A DNA stretch of 64,000 nucleotides from Streptomyces sp. NBC_00390 (lineage in GTDB: Bacteria > Actinomycetota > Actinomycetes > Streptomycetales > Streptomycetaceae): NCBI RefSeq assembly GCF_036057275.1, contig NZ_CP107945.1, forward strand, positions 7,874,001 through 7,938,000, in the 5' to 3' direction. Below are positions 61,469 through 64,000 of the stretch, piece after piece (position 1 is the stretch's first letter; every line of letters begins with the position of its first letter). A program made the translations under genes and the position numbers. Below the pieces are notes generated by a model. That model had not been told where the DNA came from. It saw only the letters and a program-made list of their open reading frames with translations, and searched no databases.

Positions 61469-63445
61469 CTAGCGCAGCGCGCGCACGTCCGACGCCTTCA
61501 CGAAAGCCACGCGGTGCCCGAACTGGACCTCGTAGTACATCTCCTTGCCGCGGATCACCTGGTGCCCCGCCGTGTCGAAAGTCGTCGCGTACAGGTACTC
61601 GCCCGGCACAAGGCCGCCGACCACGTACCGCTGGCCCGCGAGCAGCTTGTACGGCAGCGGCGAGAGTGGCTGCACCGGCACGCCCGCCGGATAGGCCGAA
61701 GCCTCCGGATAGGCCCGCCCGTACACCGCCACCTCCGCGACGCCCTCCTTCGGTGTGAGCACCTGCGTCCGTGCGCCCACCGCTGTCGGCTGCGTAGGCG
61801 GATTGTGGAACCAGGCCTTCTGGCCCAGGTACCAGATCGCCGTCCACTCGCCCTGCCGTCCGGCCACAGCGAACTGCTGGCCCGTCGAGGCGCGCGCCCC
61901 TGTGTCGTTGACACCGGTCGTCGAGTCCTCGCCGCCCGGGCGCAGACCGATGTCCTTGACGAGTGGGGCGCTCACGCTCGGCGCCGTGTGCAGCCGTACC
62001 GCGCCCGAACCGTGCGGCGCACATGCCTGACCTGCTGTCACACAGCCTGTGTACAGGGGCTGGTGGCGTGTGTAGTCGGGGCGGATGGTCACCGCCGGGG
62101 CGTCCGTACCCACGGCGGGCGTGAACGGCCTGCCGAGCAGCCGGAAGTAGTGCGCCCAGTCCCAGTACGGCCCCGGATCGGTGTGCATCCCGCGGATCGT
62201 CGCCGCCGTCGTGCCCGGCACGTTGTCGTGGCCGAGAATGTGCTGACGGTCCATCGGGATGCCGTAACGGTTGGCGAGATACCGCACCAGCCGGGCAGAC
62301 GAGCGGTACATCGCCTCCGTGTACCAGGCGTCCGGCGACACCAGGAAACCCTCGTGCTCCAGGCCCACCGACTTGGCGTTCACGAACCAGTTCCCGGCGT
62401 GCCAGGCCACATCCTTCAGCGGCACATGTTGGGCGACATGCCCGTCCGAGGAGCGCAGGGAGTACTGCCAGGACACATAGGTCGGGTCCTGAACCAGTTT
62501 GAGCGTGGTCTCCCAGGAGGCCTCGGTGTCATGAATGACGATGTAGTCCACCGACTGCGAGTCGGGGCGGTTCGCCTTGTCGTGATTTCCGTAGTCACCC
62601 TCGCCGAACTCCTCGTACGGCGCGGGGATCCACTCGCAGGCCACGGTGACAGGGCACTGGGTCCCCGACGTATCGGCGGTCCGCAGTCCGAGGCGCGCGA
62701 GCTGGGTGCGGTCGGGAGCCATGCCCGGGTCGGCGGTGAGCACGATCCGCTGACCGCTGTCCGTCGTGCGAGACTCGCCCGTGCGCAGTACATCGAAGAC
62801 ATCGTCGGCGTACGTCGCGGCGGTCGCCGTGTCGTCGGCGCCGGAGTAGCGTGCCACCGCCCCGTACCAGTCGGCCGGGTCGTCGCTCAGCGGCCTCCCC
62901 AGCTCCTTCTGCGCCGCGGCGAGCAGCGCCGCGCCGCCGCGCACATTGGCGGCAGGACTGTCTCTCAATTCAGCCGCGGAGATCCCGGACAGCCCGGCCG
63001 CCCGGTCCAGGGTCCGCAGCCGTGGCGGCAGTTCGACGCCTTCGGCCACCTTGGCCAGGGCGGCCCTGGACACCGTGCGCGGAGCGCGCGCGTCGTCGCC
63101 GCGGGCGTTCTCGGCGCCGTGCGAATGATGGGGTGCGTCGGCCAGAGCGGTCCTTGCATCCGTCAGATGCATCGGCCCGTAGCCGCCGGTCACACTCGCC
63201 GCACCGCCGTGCGTGTCCCAGCGGGACTGCAGATAGGACACGGCGAGCAGAAGGCCCGGCGGCACGTCGTACTCGGCGGCTGCGTCGGCGAAGGTGTCCT
63301 GCAGCGCCCCGGCAGGGGGCCGCGGCGCGGTGGCGGACGGCCCGGCCGAGACCAGCGGCAGCAACAGTGCGGCGCACGCCACCGCGCTCGCGGCTGTCAG
63401 CCGGCGACGGGCGCTCGCTCGCGGTGCAAGGTCTGATCCTGGCAA
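61469..63445 (-). CDS. Secreted N-acetylmuramoyl-L-alanine amidase (Amidase_2)
   Basis: A 658-residue exported cell-wall hydrolase. Signal peptide RRRLTAASAVACAALLLPLV. The N-terminal region (ALQDTFADAAAEYDVPPGLL) has a lysozyme-like helical fold. The amidase domain has Zn ligand candidates in VDYIVIHDTEASWETT, KSVGLEHEGF and HTDPGPYWDW. A C-terminal SH3-like wall-binding part follows. TTG 63445 is preferred because GGAGG lies 5 bp before it and it gives a short signal sequence; ATG 63547 adds 34 odd residues. It probably cuts peptide stems from peptidoglycan in growth or sporulation. Confidence 0.87.
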   Translation of the reverse strand: MPGSDLAPRASARRRLTAASAVACAALLLPLVSAGPSATAPRPPAGALQDTFADAAAEYDVPPGLLLAVSYLQSRWDTHGGAASVTGGYGPMHLTDARTALADAPHHSHGAENARGDDARAPRTVSRAALAKVAEGVELPPRLRTLDRAAGLSGISAAELRDSPAANVRGGAALLAAAQKELGRPLSDDPADWYGAVARYSGADDTATAATYADDVFDVLRTGESRTTDSGQRIVLTADPGMAPDRTQLARLGLRTADTSGTQCPVTVACEWIPAPYEEFGEGDYGNHDKANRPDSQSVDYIVIHDTEASWETTLKLVQDPTYVSWQYSLRSSDGHVAQHVPLKDVAWHAGNWFVNAKSVGLEHEGFLVSPDAWYTEAMYRSSARLVRYLANRYGIPMDRQHILGHDNVPGTTAATIRGMHTDPGPYWDWAHYFRLLGRPFTPAVGTDAPAVTIRPDYTRHQPLYTGCVTAGQACAPHGSGAVRLHTAPSVSAPLVKDIGLRPGGEDSTTGVNDTGARASTGQQFAVAGRQGEWTAIWYLGQKAWFHNPPTQPTAVGARTQVLTPKEGVAEVAVYGRAYPEASAYPAGVPVQPLSPLPYKLLAGQRYVVGGLVPGEYLYATTFDTAGHQVIRGKEMYYEVQFGHRVAFVKASDVRALR

Positions 63446-63555
63446 TGCGGCCTCCAGTGACGAGGGGTGCGCGAAGGGCTTGCGGGGGACGGACAACGAA
63501 CAGGGGTATCGGGTCCCGGACGATCCGTCAATCATGCAACGCGGCAAGGAATATG

Positions 63556-63571
63556 CACGTCAGCGGACGTG
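63556..63571. promoter_or_regulatory. CACGTC/GACGTG palindrome upstream of the amidase
   Basis: CACGTC-AGCG-GACGTG is a perfect 6-bp dyad 111 bp upstream of the proposed amidase start. No known regulator is assigned. The rest of 63446-63869 shows no gene; a GGGCGG/CCGCCC hairpin lies near 63645-63660. Confidence 0.35.
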
Positions 63572-63869
63572 TCGCGGAGTTTCGCGAAGACGGCGCACGG
63601 GCCTGCGGCGCGTCAGTGGCATGAACCAATGTCCCCCGTTAGGGGCGGGTCGCCCCGCCCGGCGTCGCGGCGCAACAATCGCCCTCTGACTGTCGAACCG
63701 TCGGCCGAACAGCTCGGCCGGAGTTCCGGGGGCGGACGCGCGGACGTGTGTGCCGGTGCGGCGTATGTGCCCGGGCGGGCGGCCCCCGGGCCGCACACGC
63801 ACAGCGCGCTGCGCGCCCAGTGTGTCGGCACCGGACGCGCAGCGCGCTTCCCCCTCGGTGGGCGGTCGA

Positions 63870-64000
63870 TCAGCGAGTGCCGACCGCCGCGCGTACGGCC
63901 CGGCGGGCCATCGCGCAGTCGTCGTGCAGCCTTCGCAGCAGCAGACGTTGTTCTTCGCCGGCCGGTACACCGCCAGGATGCGTCTGCGACGCACCCGCGG
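63870..64000 (-). CDS. Unknown protein, C-terminal end (cut by window edge)
   Basis: The minus-strand frame is open from the window edge to TGA at 63870-63872. Its last 42 residues include [20 protein letters not shown] and end [17 protein letters not shown]. The helix looks real and codon use fits. The family cannot be told from this piece. Confidence 0.5.
   Translation of the reverse strand, partial: AGASQTHPGGVPAGEEQRLLLRRLHDDCAMARRAVRAAVGTR

Overview
The window is a high-GC actinobacterial chromosome segment, almost certainly Streptomyces. GC-rich third codon positions, frequent GTG/TTG starts, a geosmin synthase, Streptomyces-type families (DUF397, DUF6415, CBS-BON proteins) and long perfect GC hairpins without T tracts all point that way.

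Region 1 (1-21 kb) is a hypoxia/dormancy-type stress locus comparable in content to the DevR/DosR (Mycobacterium) and OsdR (S. coelicolor) regulons. It holds a tandem universal stress protein (cut by the window edge), a P2-type cation ATPase, six intact CBS-BON proteins plus one remnant, a four-subunit group 3b-like [NiFe] hydrogenase with a cyclic-nucleotide-binding-domain gene embedded in its operon, its maturation endopeptidase, an Rv1733c-like membrane protein, a flavodoxin-fold protein, a GNAT/acyl-CoA synthetase fusion and an Rv2004c-like kinase. Repeated GGGCC-N4-GGCCC palindromes sit in the intergenic regions and probably bind an OsdR/DevR-type regulator encoded elsewhere. Decay is visible: a truncated nicotinate phosphoribosyltransferase, a frameshifted universal stress protein and a CBS-BON remnant.

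Region 2 (21-37 kb) is mixed housekeeping and metabolic genes: an ArsR-phosphatase fusion with its own operator-like repeats, VOC proteins, a DUF2236 oxygenase overlapping a Ser/Thr kinase with eight TPR-like repeats, a phytoene-dehydrogenase-like oxidoreductase, a Tat-exported serine hydrolase, a nitronate monooxygenase/acyl-CoA ligase pair, a cation antiporter and a penicillin/AHL acylase.

Region 3 (37.2-44.7 kb) is a roughly 7-kb island between two 266-bp direct repeats (about 98% identical by eye). Each repeat contains the acylase/paaK intergenic DNA plus the 3' end of paaK. Inside are a broken Thg1-like tRNA-His guanylyltransferase, a membrane protein, a LexA-like fragment, a repeat protein, and a cassette of flavoprotein, XRE regulator, DUF6415, an unknown 163-aa protein and a SAM methyltransferase.

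Region 4 (44.5-49.2 kb) has phenylacetate-CoA ligase and then the most striking feature: two tandem bacterial Y RNAs, one with a circularly permuted tRNA-like domain (YrlA type). They lie directly upstream of a Ro60/TROVE protein (rsr) and an RlaP-type nucleotidyltransferase, without a visible RtcB.

Region 5 (49-64 kb) has an acyl-CoA/steroid-like catabolic cluster (AMP-ligase, enoyl-CoA hydratase, DUF35 protein, two thiolase-like lipid-transfer proteins). A palindrome in its control region also occurs upstream of the nitronate monooxygenase operon. The window ends with DUF397, two unknown conserved genes, geosmin synthase, a secreted N-acetylmuramoyl-L-alanine amidase and the end of an unknown gene.
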